A stretch of 37,557 bases of DNA from Verrucomicrobiia bacterium (GTDB taxonomy: Bacteria; Verrucomicrobiota; Verrucomicrobiae; Limisphaerales; JAKPVM01). How positions within the stretch are numbered: position 1 is the first letter of the stretch; each line of letters starts with the position of its first letter. The stretch is taken from the NCBI GenBank assembly GCA_026417275.1, contig JAOADO010000008.1, positions 3,004 to 40,560 on the forward strand. The letters run 5' to 3'. Shown in pieces: positions 17,766-26,409 of this stretch. Both the position numbers and the translations under genes were made by a program. A model generated the notes under the pieces. That model did not search any database, was not told where the DNA came from, and saw nothing but the letters and a program-made list of their open reading frames with translations.

Positions 17766-18419
17766 ATGCAAGAATTGGTAAGAACAATAAAATACGAAGC
17801 CGACCGGGCACCGGGGTTCGGTCAAGAAATAATGAATGTCCCGGGTTGCGAAAACCTTCAAAGTTGCATCCAATGCGGAACATGTTCGGGGATGTGTCCA
17901 TTGAGTATCTACATGGACTTCACTCCGCGTCAGATAATTGAACTTGTTCGCTCGGATTTTAAAAACGACGTTCTAAAGAGTTACACAATATGGCTTTGTG
18001 CTTCCTGCTATGTCTGCACTGTGGAATGCCCGCGCGAAGTGCATATTACAGACATTATGTATGAGCTCAAACAACGTGCAATCCACGAGGGCTATTATCC
18101 GAAACGATTCCCGATACCCGTACTGGCAAGCGAATTCTTCAGCATGGTCTACAAATATGGGCGCATAACCGAAAACTTCCTTGCCACAAAGATGATGTTA
18201 AAATCTAACTGGAAAGAGATTTTTAGCTCCTGGCAACTCGGGTTAAAACTGATAACTAAAGGAAGATTCGCGTTTAAAGCGGATGAAATTAAAAGAAAGG
18301 ATGAACTGCAAAAAATACTCTCCACTGTGGATAAACTTTCTATAGATATGTTGGGTGGAATTTCGCATTTGGGCAACGGAAATGGAAACGGAAAAAATAA
18401 TTCAAAAAATTCACACTAA
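17766..18419 (+). CDS. hdrC: HdrC-like iron-sulfur subunit of heterodisulfide reductase
   Basis: An electron-transfer ferredoxin-like subunit that passes electrons between HdrA and the catalytic HdrB. In 217 residues there are two [4Fe-4S] motifs of the CxxCxxCxxxCP type: CIQCGTCSGMCPLSIYMDFT (34-53) and CASCYVCTVECPREVHITDI (78-97). The MDFTPRQIIELVR block between them is typical of HdrC and related CCG-partner proteins. The C-terminus is helical and ends in a His/Asn/Gly-rich stretch, which is unusual. It begins the hdrC-hdrB-hdrA operon (18 bases to hdrB) behind a structured leader with an AGCAGGGG ribosome-binding site. In a non-methanogen the true disulfide or thiol substrate is unknown. 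Confidence 0.93.
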   Translation: MQELVRTIKYEADRAPGFGQEIMNVPGCENLQSCIQCGTCSGMCPLSIYMDFTPRQIIELVRSDFKNDVLKSYTIWLCASCYVCTVECPREVHITDIMYELKQRAIHEGYYPKRFPIPVLASEFFSMVYKYGRITENFLATKMMLKSNWKEIFSSWQLGLKLITKGRFAFKADEIKRKDELQKILSTVDKLSIDMLGGISHLGNGNGNGKNNSKNSH

Positions 18420-18437
18420 AGTTTTTGAGGGTTGAAT

Positions 18438-19310
18438 ATGAAATACTGCTACTATCCAGGTTGTTCGGTTAAAGGTACAGGACGGGCTTATGAAGAATCC
18501 CTGCTTGCGGTTTTAAACATGTTAGGCATTGAATATGAAGAACTTGATGATTGGAATTGTTGCGGCGCCACAGCATACATGGCAGTGGATGAAATAAAAA
18601 GCTGTGTACTTGCCGCGCGAAACATTGCCCTTGCGGAGAAAGCCGGATTTACAGACATCATGGCGCCATGTAGCGCATGTTATCTGGTGCTGAATAAATC
18701 CCTCAAATACATGGAATCCTCAAAACCAGTCGCAGAAACCATCAACAAGGCGCTCGCAACAGCTAATCTAAAAATATCAAAAAATATCAAAATCAGACAT
18801 CCTCTGGACATTTTGTTGAATGATTACGGATTGGAGAAGTTGAAAAAGGCCGTAAAACGCCCACTTAAAGAAATTAAAGTAGCGCCTTATTACGGTTGCC
18901 AGTTGGTACGCCCTTATTCGACATTTGACGACCAGTATAATCCGACATCTATGGATAAAATCCTTACCGCCCTTGGAGCAACGGTGGTTCCGTTTCCTCT
19001 AAAAACACGTTGTTGCGGAAGCAGTTTAACGGGCACGTTGCCAGAGCCAGGCTTGCTCTGCGCTTACATCATTCTAAAAGAAGCGCTTAAACGAGGAGCA
19101 AATGTCATTTCTACTGCATGTTCGCTCTGTCAATTTAATCTGGATGGATACCACGATAAAATTGAGAAAAAATGGGCAAACGCGCGTATCCCAACGCTCT
19201 ATTTTACACAATTAATTGGACTTGCACTTGGAATAGATGAACGTGAACTCGGGATACATCGTTGCATTATACCATTCGAAATGCCTGCAAATCAACCAGT
19301 TACAGCATAA
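18438..19310 (+). CDS. hdrB: HdrB-like catalytic subunit of heterodisulfide reductase
   Basis: HdrB carries the noncubane [4Fe-4S] clusters that reduce the disulfide in methanogens. This 290-residue protein has two CCG domains: CCGATAYMAV (after WN, about residue 41) with the partner cysteines MAPCSACY, and CCGSSLTG (about 195) with STACSLCQFNLDGY. Before the second domain stands APYYGCQLVRP, as in HdrB. The start is the ATG at 18438, preceded by GAGGG at 18427-18431; a TTG two codons upstream is less likely. It is 18 bases behind hdrC and 36 before hdrA. The family also includes related subunits in sulfate reducers and acetogens, so the substrate remains open. Confidence 0.93.
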   Translation: MKYCYYPGCSVKGTGRAYEESLLAVLNMLGIEYEELDDWNCCGATAYMAVDEIKSCVLAARNIALAEKAGFTDIMAPCSACYLVLNKSLKYMESSKPVAETINKALATANLKISKNIKIRHPLDILLNDYGLEKLKKAVKRPLKEIKVAPYYGCQLVRPYSTFDDQYNPTSMDKILTALGATVVPFPLKTRCCGSSLTGTLPEPGLLCAYIILKEALKRGANVISTACSLCQFNLDGYHDKIEKKWANARIPTLYFTQLIGLALGIDERELGIHRCIIPFEMPANQPVTA

Positions 19311-19346
19311 ACGGATTTAACATAGACAATTGGGGAGTCTGTAAAA

Positions 19347-21398
19347 ATGAACAAAGAAAAAGTCAGAGTCGGATTTTACGTGTGCCACTGCGGGCACAAC
19401 ATCGCTTCAATGGTGGATTGCAAGGCAGTGGCAGAGTATGTGGCTAAACTGCCAGGAGTCGTTGTCTCACGCGATTATAAATACATGTGTTCCGACCCCG
19501 GACAGGAACTCATCGCCAACGACATCAGAGAACACAAATTAAACAGGATTGTTGTAGCCTCATGTTCGCCACTTTTGCACGAACACACATTCAGGACAGC
19601 GACAGAAAAAGGCGGACTCAATCCATTCCTTTGCCAGATGGTAAACATTCGCGAGCATAACTCATGGGTTCATACAGACCGCGAGTCTGCGACGTTGAAG
19701 GCAAAAGAACTTGCGCGTGCCGCAGTTCACCGCGTTGTGTTTCATCGCGAACTTGAAACAAAGAAAGTGCCTATCACCTCTGCAGTAATGATTGTCGGTG
19801 GCGGCATTGCTGGTATTCACGCCGCGCTCACGCTCGCAAATGCTGGCAAAAAGGTCTATCTGGTTGAACGCGAACCAACAATTGGCGGACACATGGCAAA
19901 GTTCGATAAAACATTCCCAACGCTTGACTGCGCGGCTTGCATTCTAACGCCAAAGATGTCCGAGGTTGCCGCTCATCCAAACATCACACTTTGGGCGTAC
20001 TCCGAAGTAGTTAAAGTCGAGGGCTTTGTGGGAAACTATAAAATCAAGGTAAAACACAAACCACGTTACATCATAGAAGACCTCTGCGTAGGTTGCGGCG
20101 AGTGCATTAACAAATGCGTTTACAAAGACCCGCGCTTCCCGGATGAATTCAACGAAGGACTCGGCAAGAGAAAACCAATTTACCTTCCGTTCCCGCAGGC
20201 AACGCCGCAGGTCGTTTTGATTGACCCCGAAGTTTGTCTGAAACTTAAAACTGGCAAGTGTAAACAAACATGCCTCGAAGGATGCCAGGACCGTAAAGCG
20301 ATAGACTTCAACCAGAAAGAACAATTCTCTGAAGTCCAGGTTGGAGCCGTAATTATTGCCACTGGTTTCAAGACATTTGATGCCAGAAGAATTCAACAAT
20401 ATGGATACGGGAAATATCCGAACGTGTTTACGGCGCTGGAGGTCGAACGAATGGTCAACGCATCTGGTCCAACGGCGGGTCACGTTGTCCTGCGCGATGG
20501 CAAGGAACCAAAATCCATTGGCATCATCCACTGCGTTGGTTCGCGCGATAAAAAGACCAACAAATACTGCTCGCGCGTTTGTTGTATGTATTCTCTCAAA
20601 CTCGCGCACCTGCTCAAAGAACACACAAACGCAGAGGTTTACAATTTTTACATTGATATGCGAACACCGGGCAAGGCGTATGAAGAATTTTACGATAAAC
20701 TCCTTAACGAAGGCGTTCATTTTATTCGCGGACGCGTTGGTGAAGTGACAGATTGGGCGTACGCACCCGGCGAAGACGGAAAACTCGTGATTCGCGTTGA
20801 GGATACACTGGCGGGATTTGTTCGCAGAATTCCTGTAGACATGGTTGTGCTTTCAACCGGGCTCGAACCGCAACCAGACGCCGGCGAAGTCCAGCGCATG
20901 TTCAATATGAGTTGCGGCTCAGAAGGATTCTTCCTCGAACGCCATCCAAAACTTGCGCCTGTAAACACATTCACAGACGGCATATTCCTTGCCGGTTGTT
21001 GCCAGGGTCCCAAGGACATCCCCGACACCGTCGCCCAGGCTGGCGCCGCCGCTGCGGAAGCGCTTGTCCTTATTGACAAAGGATTTATCGAGCAGGAACC
21101 AAACACCGCGTTCGTGCGCGAAGAAGAATGCTCGGGGTGCAAATCCTGTATTTCGCTCTGTCCATATTCGGCAATCGCATTTGATGATATGAAGAAGAAA
21201 GCCCATATCAACGAAGCCCTTTGCAAAGGTTGCGGCACATGCGTGGCGTCCTGTCCGAGCGGTTCAATTGTTCAGAACCTCTTCGAAGACGAGGAAATAT
21301 TTAGCGAAATCGAGGGACTTCTGCTCGACAGCGCAAACGGGGGAGCAGTTGCGGCAAAACCTGAGAAAAAACAGGCAGAACTTCAACCTGTTAAATAA
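19347..21398 (+). CDS. hdrA: HdrA-like FAD/iron-sulfur subunit of heterodisulfide reductase
   Basis: HdrA holds the FAD that in methanogens performs electron bifurcation. The 683-residue protein starts VGFYVCHCGHNI; the FAD-binding MIVGGGIAGIHAALTLA lies at 148-164; the signature LDCAACILTPKM is at 193-204. A first [4Fe-4S] site has Cys247/250/253/257, then a four-Cys insert follows (298-313). A C-terminal double ferredoxin (Cys595/598/601/605 and Cys626/629/632/636) is present. The length fits HdrA (about 650-680). Start chosen for GGGGAGTCT spaced seven bases ahead. No MvhD, hydrogenase, FlxABCD or formate dehydrogenase subunit is adjacent, so the electron donor is not in the window. It ends in a strong terminator. 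Confidence 0.96.
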   Translation: MNKEKVRVGFYVCHCGHNIASMVDCKAVAEYVAKLPGVVVSRDYKYMCSDPGQELIANDIREHKLNRIVVASCSPLLHEHTFRTATEKGGLNPFLCQMVNIREHNSWVHTDRESATLKAKELARAAVHRVVFHRELETKKVPITSAVMIVGGGIAGIHAALTLANAGKKVYLVEREPTIGGHMAKFDKTFPTLDCAACILTPKMSEVAAHPNITLWAYSEVVKVEGFVGNYKIKVKHKPRYIIEDLCVGCGECINKCVYKDPRFPDEFNEGLGKRKPIYLPFPQATPQVVLIDPEVCLKLKTGKCKQTCLEGCQDRKAIDFNQKEQFSEVQVGAVIIATGFKTFDARRIQQYGYGKYPNVFTALEVERMVNASGPTAGHVVLRDGKEPKSIGIIHCVGSRDKKTNKYCSRVCCMYSLKLAHLLKEHTNAEVYNFYIDMRTPGKAYEEFYDKLLNEGVHFIRGRVGEVTDWAYAPGEDGKLVIRVEDTLAGFVRRIPVDMVVLSTGLEPQPDAGEVQRMFNMSCGSEGFFLERHPKLAPVNTFTDGIFLAGCCQGPKDIPDTVAQAGAAAAEALVLIDKGFIEQEPNTAFVREEECSGCKSCISLCPYSAIAFDDMKKKAHINEALCKGCGTCVASCPSGSIVQNLFEDEEIFSEIEGLLLDSANGGAVAAKPEKKQAELQPVK

Positions 21399-21421
21399 CG
21401 TTTATAGAAAGCGTTTTACGA

Positions 21422-21457
21422 AAAAAGGGGATTGTAATAACAATCCCCTTTTTATTT
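21422..21457 (+). terminator. Rho-independent terminator of hdrCBA
   Basis: A 14-bp perfect stem, AAAAAGGGGATTGT (21422-21435) with ACAATCCCCTTTTT (21440-21453), has a four-base AATA loop and a T-run on the plus strand. It starts 23 bases after the hdrA stop. Confidence 0.92.
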
Positions 21458-21572
21458 CTCATCACCAAATCGCGTCTATTTTGACTCTTATACTCAAACC
21501 CGGGGTGTTTCCAACATTCAAAATTTTCTTTTAATTTTCTGAAAATCAATGCATTATTAAAATCGAACATTT

Positions 21573-22337
21573 ATGAAAAAAATGATAAATACCATCAGTT
21601 CTGCTTTTCTTTTTAATTGCCTGGTTCTTATTGCGTGGTTAACTGTTGGTTACTCGCAACAAACCACACTGGCTCAAGAGTCTCAGTTCTGGCCAGCGGA
21701 CGAAAGCATGTTTCCAGGAAAAGGTCCTCTTCAGAAAGCGGACTGGTTTAAAAAACTATGGAATGAAAGACGTGGACGCTGGAAATCAGAAGTTGATAAA
21801 GATAATGGCTCGGTCGTTTTCCTTGGCGACTCAATAACACAGGGATGGGGAAGTCTTGCAAAAGATTTTCCCTACCTTAAAGTTGCAAATCGCGGAATAA
21901 GCGGCGACACCACCCGACAGGTCCTCTACCGCTTAAAAGAAGATGTCATTTCCTTGAAACCGACCGCCATTGTGCTTTTAATCGGTACAAATGACCTTGG
22001 GCTTGGCGGAAACCCTGAAGATGCCGCAGAAAACGTCAAGGCTATCCTTACCCAGATTAAATCCAATTTGCCAAAAACACCCGTTATTGTCTGCAAAGTT
22101 ATGCCACGTCAACAACAGTTTGCCGAAAAAATTAAACGGCTCAATGAACTGGTCGATGGTTTTATTAAAAACGAATCTCAGTTCATACGTTGTGATACCT
22201 GGGGTATTTATGCAGACGAAAATGGCGGAGCCAAGAAGGAGGAATTCCCCGACCTGCTTCATCCAAACTCAAAAGGCTATGAAAAATGGAAACTTGCGCT
22301 TGAGCCAATTTTTGAGAAGTTAAACCTGAAAAAGTAA
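21573..22337 (+). CDS. Exported SGNH/GDSL-type hydrolase
   Basis: An esterase/lipase/acetylhydrolase of the SGNH superfamily, likely in the periplasm. In 254 residues there is a signal peptide (1-35, hydrophobic LFNCLVLIAWLTVG, cleavage near LAQES). Block I is VVFLGDSITQGWGS with the nucleophile Ser87; block II is GISGDTTRQVLYRL with the oxyanion glycine; block III is LIGTNDLGLGG with the asparagine; block V is DLLHPNSKGYEKW with Asp and His. All catalytic blocks are intact. The family hydrolyses acyl or acetyl esters on lipids and glycans; the substrate here is unknown. It lies after the hdr terminator, before a BASS transporter, with no shared promoter obvious. Confidence 0.9.
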   Translation: MKKMINTISSAFLFNCLVLIAWLTVGYSQQTTLAQESQFWPADESMFPGKGPLQKADWFKKLWNERRGRWKSEVDKDNGSVVFLGDSITQGWGSLAKDFPYLKVANRGISGDTTRQVLYRLKEDVISLKPTAIVLLIGTNDLGLGGNPEDAAENVKAILTQIKSNLPKTPVIVCKVMPRQQQFAEKIKRLNELVDGFIKNESQFIRCDTWGIYADENGGAKKEEFPDLLHPNSKGYEKWKLALEPIFEKLNLKK

Positions 22338-22511
22338 ATACAACTTATTCACTTTTAAGAATTTTAACCAAATTGATTAAAACAAAAATATCAAAAGATT
22401 CGCCAATTTAATATAAAACCGAATATCATGCTGTCGAACTGCAGGCGCTGTTAGAGCCGTTTTGTTGTAAGTTAAAATTTAAAATGTGTTCCGAAGTGCT
22501 GTTTATTCGAA

Positions 22512-23450
22512 ATGAAAAACCTACTCAACTGGATTGCGAATTTATTTCCCATCTGGGTTCTAATCGGCGGGATTCTTGCATTGATTCATCCACCATTATT
22601 TACGTGGTTCAGGGGAAATCTTATTGTGTGGGGATTGGCTGTGATAATGCTCGGCATGGGAATAACCCTGGATGTGAGCGACTTTCAGAGGGTAATGAAA
22701 ATGCCGAAAGCAATTCTTGCCGGATTCATTGCCCAATATTCAATAATGCCGTTCCTTGGATGGTCAATCGCGAAATTGATGAAGTTAGACCCGCAGTATG
22801 CAGTGGGATTAATTCTGGTTGCTTGTTGTCCCGGCGGAACAGCGTCAAACGTCGTTACCTACCTTGCAAAGGCAAATGTGGCATTGTCAGTCTTGATGAC
22901 TATGTGTTCAACATTCGGGGCTGTTGTAATGACGCCTACCCTGACCGCGTGGTTGGCGGGTGCTTATGTCCCGGTGGACATCATTGCATTGTTCAGAGAC
23001 ACAGCAATGGTGGTTTTGATTCCTGTCGTTTTAGGTTTAATTTGCCATCATACGATACCAAAGGCAGTTGAATTTATGTTACCTGTAGCGCCAGTAATAT
23101 CTGTCCTTACAATCACTCTAATTTGCGCAAGCATTATTGGGCAACATTCGGAAAAGATACTGCATTCTGGAGGAAAACTACTGTTGTCTGTTTTTTTGCT
23201 ACATGCGGGCGGCTTTGGGCTTGGCTACTTATTTGCAACCATCCTTGGCTACGACAAAATTATTCGAAGAACAGTCTCCATTGAAGTCGGCATGCAAAAC
23301 TCCGGACTCGGCACTGTTCTTGCAATGCGCAATTTTCCCCAGATGCCAGCCGCGCCAACTCCATGTGCGATTTCTGCCACTTTTCACTCAGTAATCGGAA
23401 GTTTCCTCGCTGGAATATGGAGGTGGAAAAGCATAAACGCAAAGAACTGA
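22512..23450 (+). CDS. Bile acid:sodium symporter (BASS) family transporter
   Basis: A 312-residue inner-membrane carrier of the BASS/SBF family, sodium-coupled uptake of organic anions such as pyruvate, pantothenate or other acids. Around nine or ten hydrophobic segments span the whole protein. Family hallmarks are MLGMGITLDVSDFQRV (47-62), VACCPGGTASNVVTYLAKAN (103-122), where the two discontinuous helices meet, and the later TVSIEVGMQNSGLGTVLA. It is 175 bases behind the SGNH gene. The spacer shows no hairpin terminator or riboswitch. No strong ribosome-binding site precedes the ATG. It converges on miaB with only 24 bases between stops. The substrate cannot be read from the sequence. Confidence 0.93.
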   Translation: MKNLLNWIANLFPIWVLIGGILALIHPPLFTWFRGNLIVWGLAVIMLGMGITLDVSDFQRVMKMPKAILAGFIAQYSIMPFLGWSIAKLMKLDPQYAVGLILVACCPGGTASNVVTYLAKANVALSVLMTMCSTFGAVVMTPTLTAWLAGAYVPVDIIALFRDTAMVVLIPVVLGLICHHTIPKAVEFMLPVAPVISVLTITLICASIIGQHSEKILHSGGKLLLSVFLLHAGGFGLGYLFATILGYDKIIRRTVSIEVGMQNSGLGTVLAMRNFPQMPAAPTPCAISATFHSVIGSFLAGIWRWKSINAKN

Positions 23451-23474
23451 ATTATTTAAACCCTGTATTTTCGT

Positions 23475-24818
23475 TTAATAAATCGGCTCGCCGTAAAGGG
23501 TAAAAGTTCCCGCCCTTGTGATATTTATCTTTAAAAGAGAGCCAACATCTTCTTGTTTACCATCGTAAACAACTATTTTATTGCACCGCGTTCTGCCCGA
23601 AAGACGATTTGGATTTTTGCGACTCGGTCCTTCAACAAGGATTTCCACCTCTCTCCCTATATAGCGGCTATATCTCTGAAATCCAATACGATTCATTAAA
23701 TCAAGGAGAATGCGATGGCGCTCTTCTTTGACTGCCTGTGGAACCTGGTCTGGCATATCCGCGGCTTTTGTTCCCTGGCGGGGAGAGTATTTGAATATAA
23801 AAGCCTGGTCAAACTGGACTTCTTCAATAAGTAGTTTGGTCTGGTTAAAGTCTTCGTCTGTTTCTCCAGGGAAACCGACAATAATGTCTGTGCAGATTCC
23901 GATATCCGGTTTTACAGCGCGGAGTTTGTCTATAATGGAAATATATTTTTCGCGGGTGTGTCCCCGCTTCATAAGTTCAAGAATTCTATTACTACCGCTC
24001 TGGACTGGGATGTGTGCACTTTCGACAAGTTTTGGCAATCTGCCATAGGCTTCTACAAGGTCGTCTCCATAACCTTTTGGATGGGGCGCCGTAAAACGAA
24101 TTCTTTCAACACCATCAACCTGGTGAACAGCCTCGAGCAATTGTACAAATGGAGATTTTCCATCTTTTTCTGGAATTTCGCCTCTCCCGTAGCTTGTAAC
24201 AATTTGTCCCAATAGAGTGATTTCCTTGACGCCTTTTGCCGCAAGTTCGCGGCATTCCTGAACGATGTTTTCGATTGGACGGCAACGTTCTTTGCCGCGC
24301 GTGTATGGCACAATGCAAAATGAACAACGTTGATTGCACCCCTGCATGATGCTGACAAAGGCAGAAATTGCTTTTTGTCCAAGTCCATCAAGGAGATGCT
24401 CCCGGATTGCCATCTGGCTGTCCTTTTCCTCATTGACATCAATTATTCTCTCTCGCCTGCCAGAAAGCAGGTCGTCGATGTAATCCGCCACATGATGAAA
24501 CTTCTGGGTCCCAACAATAAGGTCAACGTCTGGTAATCGTTCTATGAGGCTTTCGCCGCGCGCCTGCGCCATACATCCCATAAATCCAAGGACAACATTG
24601 CGCTTTGAGCGACGAACTTCCGCAGAAAGGGCGCGCATTTTGCCAAGCGCTTTTTGTTCAGCAAGGTCCCTGACACTGCACGTATTGAGTAGGATAATGT
24701 CCGCTGTGTCTTCAGATTCAGCAAGCGAATAACCGCGCGCAACGAGCTGGGCGGCAACAGCTTCTGAATCCCGCTCATTCATCTGGCAACCATATGTTTT
24801 TATATACACGCTCGGCAT
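23475..24818 (-). CDS. miaB: tRNA-2-methylthio-N6-dimethylallyladenosine synthase
   Basis: Radical-SAM methylthiotransferase acting on i6A37 of tRNAs reading UNN codons. The 447-residue protein has the auxiliary-cluster cysteines Cys11 (TYGCQMNERDS), Cys47 (NTCSVR) and Cys82 (GCMAQ), the radical-SAM triad Cys161/165/168 (GCNQRCSFCIVPYTRG), GEIT-like LLGQIVTSYGRG, PHPKGYGDDL and a TRAM domain at the end (from about 380). MiaB rather than RimO or MtaB is supported by the RGKERCRP motif and NEKDSQ-type spacer. Length matches E. coli MiaB (474) roughly. It is divergent from the serine hydrolase gene, with a 197-base spacer. Confidence 0.94.
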   Translation of the reverse strand: MPSVYIKTYGCQMNERDSEAVAAQLVARGYSLAESEDTADIILLNTCSVRDLAEQKALGKMRALSAEVRRSKRNVVLGFMGCMAQARGESLIERLPDVDLIVGTQKFHHVADYIDDLLSGRRERIIDVNEEKDSQMAIREHLLDGLGQKAISAFVSIMQGCNQRCSFCIVPYTRGKERCRPIENIVQECRELAAKGVKEITLLGQIVTSYGRGEIPEKDGKSPFVQLLEAVHQVDGVERIRFTAPHPKGYGDDLVEAYGRLPKLVESAHIPVQSGSNRILELMKRGHTREKYISIIDKLRAVKPDIGICTDIIVGFPGETDEDFNQTKLLIEEVQFDQAFIFKYSPRQGTKAADMPDQVPQAVKEERHRILLDLMNRIGFQRYSRYIGREVEILVEGPSRKNPNRLSGRTRCNKIVVYDGKQEDVGSLLKINITRAGTFTLYGEPIY

Positions 24819-25015
24819 ATTTTAATAATCGCGAAACATTAGCGATTTCTCAAAAATCTATAATAACACATAAATATCCGATTTTAAAATAAAATCCGGG
24901 GAGATAATCGCCATTGCCATGTAAATCTGCGACTGCATTGCGGTAATAAAAAGTTGAACCAAGTCCTGTAAAAAGAATTTAAATCTGCCATTACATCAAG
25001 TATTTTAAATTAAAA
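24819..25015. other. Divergent spacer between miaB and the serine hydrolase gene
   Basis: These 197 bases are AT-rich and hold no convincing small ORF, no strong hairpin and no clear ribosome-binding region apart from the immediate leaders. They should contain the promoters of both flanking genes. No confident hexamer pair was found. Confidence 0.5.
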
Positions 25016-26266
25016 ATGACTATCGGCTTAATAAATCGAAGACAATTTTTAATGCGGAATTTTTTCGCAGTATCCACAGCAATTGCTTCCGGAATTGTTT
25101 CTGGAGATAACGGTGGCGAAGATCTGATGAAACCTTTCGACGAAGAGGTGGAAAACTTCATGAAACCGCGCTTTATACCCGGAGCCAGTCTTGCTGTTTT
25201 CAACAATGGTTCGATTGTTTATGAAAAAGCTTACGGCTTCGCCGATATAGATAAAAAAACAAGAACAACGAATTCTACTTTGTTCAGGATTGCCAGCCTT
25301 TCAAAACCTTTGACCGCTGTTGGAATTTTAAAACTCGTTGAACAAAACAAATTGAATCTTGATGCTCCAATTGTCGAATTATTGAAAGGGTTGTTCGAGA
25401 ACTTCGAAGAGAAGATTACCGATAAACGATGGTTTAAAATTACGGTTCGGCATCTATTGCAACATACGGGCGGATGGGATTCGGCGCTGAGTGGAGACCC
25501 AATGTTTTTTTCTCAAGAAAAAATTGGCGCAGTAATCGGGAGAACGCCGCGAAGTCCAGTGGACATTATTGAATTTATGCTTTCCAGAAAACTGGATTTT
25601 GACCCCGGTGCACGATATGCCTATTCAAATTTTGGTTATTGCGTTCTTGGTCGTGTAATAGAACAGACAAGCCGCATGCGGTATGAAGACTACATTAAGC
25701 AGAACATTTTAAAACCGTTAAGCATTGAAAACATGCATCTCGGAGCAACCAATTTTGAAAAAAGAAGGACGGATGAATCAATTTATTATACTGCGTTCAA
25801 TAACGAAGAGATGAAAAACCTGCATTTCAACGAAAAATCGAATCCATACGGTTCGTTTCAGTTAGAAAGGATGGACGCGCATGGCGGCTGGATATCCACA
25901 GCATTCGATTACGCGCGCTTCTGCATTGCGTTAACTGAAAAAGCGAAAAAAAAGATTCTAACTGCAGACTCCTGGAAAACGCTTGTTTCCATACCAGAAC
26001 ACCTTGTAAAAGAGGATAAAAAGGAAGCAGAAACATATTACGGTTGCGGCTGGCAGGTCAGACCACTCGGTAAAAATGGAAAACCGAATCTCTGGCATTA
26101 CGGGAGTTTGCCTGGCACGTTTTCGTTTGCCGCAGTGCTTGGCGACGGAACAGGATGGGTTGTTTTATTTAATGGACGCTCAGTTGATGAAAGCCTCCCC
26201 GGTCATGATATTGACTCTGCTCTGCATAGAGCCGCCGGGAAAATAAAAGAACTTCCCTCATTATAA
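25016..26266 (+). CDS. Tat-exported serine hydrolase of the beta-lactamase/class C family
   Basis: A penicillin-recognising-fold hydrolase (esterase, D-aminopeptidase or PBP4-like carboxypeptidase), likely periplasmic. In 416 residues the twin-arginine motif NRRQFLMRNFFAVS (7-20) and the hydrophobic AIASG point to a Tat signal. The Ser-x-x-Lys motif is Ser94/Lys97 in RIASLSKPLTAVG. The second motif is YAYSNFGY (near 203), and the third is HYGSLPG (near 362) replacing KTG/HxG. The length and order fit the beta-lactamase-fold family PF00144. No beta-lactam resistance role is claimed; many such proteins are peptide or ester hydrolases. It is 143 bases upstream of the TolC-like gene on the same strand. 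Confidence 0.9.
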   Translation: MTIGLINRRQFLMRNFFAVSTAIASGIVSGDNGGEDLMKPFDEEVENFMKPRFIPGASLAVFNNGSIVYEKAYGFADIDKKTRTTNSTLFRIASLSKPLTAVGILKLVEQNKLNLDAPIVELLKGLFENFEEKITDKRWFKITVRHLLQHTGGWDSALSGDPMFFSQEKIGAVIGRTPRSPVDIIEFMLSRKLDFDPGARYAYSNFGYCVLGRVIEQTSRMRYEDYIKQNILKPLSIENMHLGATNFEKRRTDESIYYTAFNNEEMKNLHFNEKSNPYGSFQLERMDAHGGWISTAFDYARFCIALTEKAKKKILTADSWKTLVSIPEHLVKEDKKEAETYYGCGWQVRPLGKNGKPNLWHYGSLPGTFSFAAVLGDGTGWVVLFNGRSVDESLPGHDIDSALHRAAGKIKELPSL

Positions 26267-26409
26267 ACTGGTCTTTTTTGCACAATTATAGTTTATTTTT
26301 CGTAACTTTTCAGTATTTTTAAATACAGTTTATAAAAAGCGGGATTAAAATCATCTTGGCTTAATTAAAAAACTGTGAAACTATATATTGAGGAATTTTA
26401 AATAATCTG

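Noticed and set aside
19944..21238. Minus-strand ORFs of 258 and 173 codons opposite hdrA
   Set aside because: They overlap a fully motif-supported HdrA frame, have no ribosome-binding region or recognisable domain, and contain cysteine/histidine-rich text produced by reverse reading of the ferredoxin codons.
22338..22511. Regulatory RNA between the SGNH hydrolase and BASS transporter genes
   Set aside because: No stable paired stems, conserved motif or strong ribosome-binding site could be seen.
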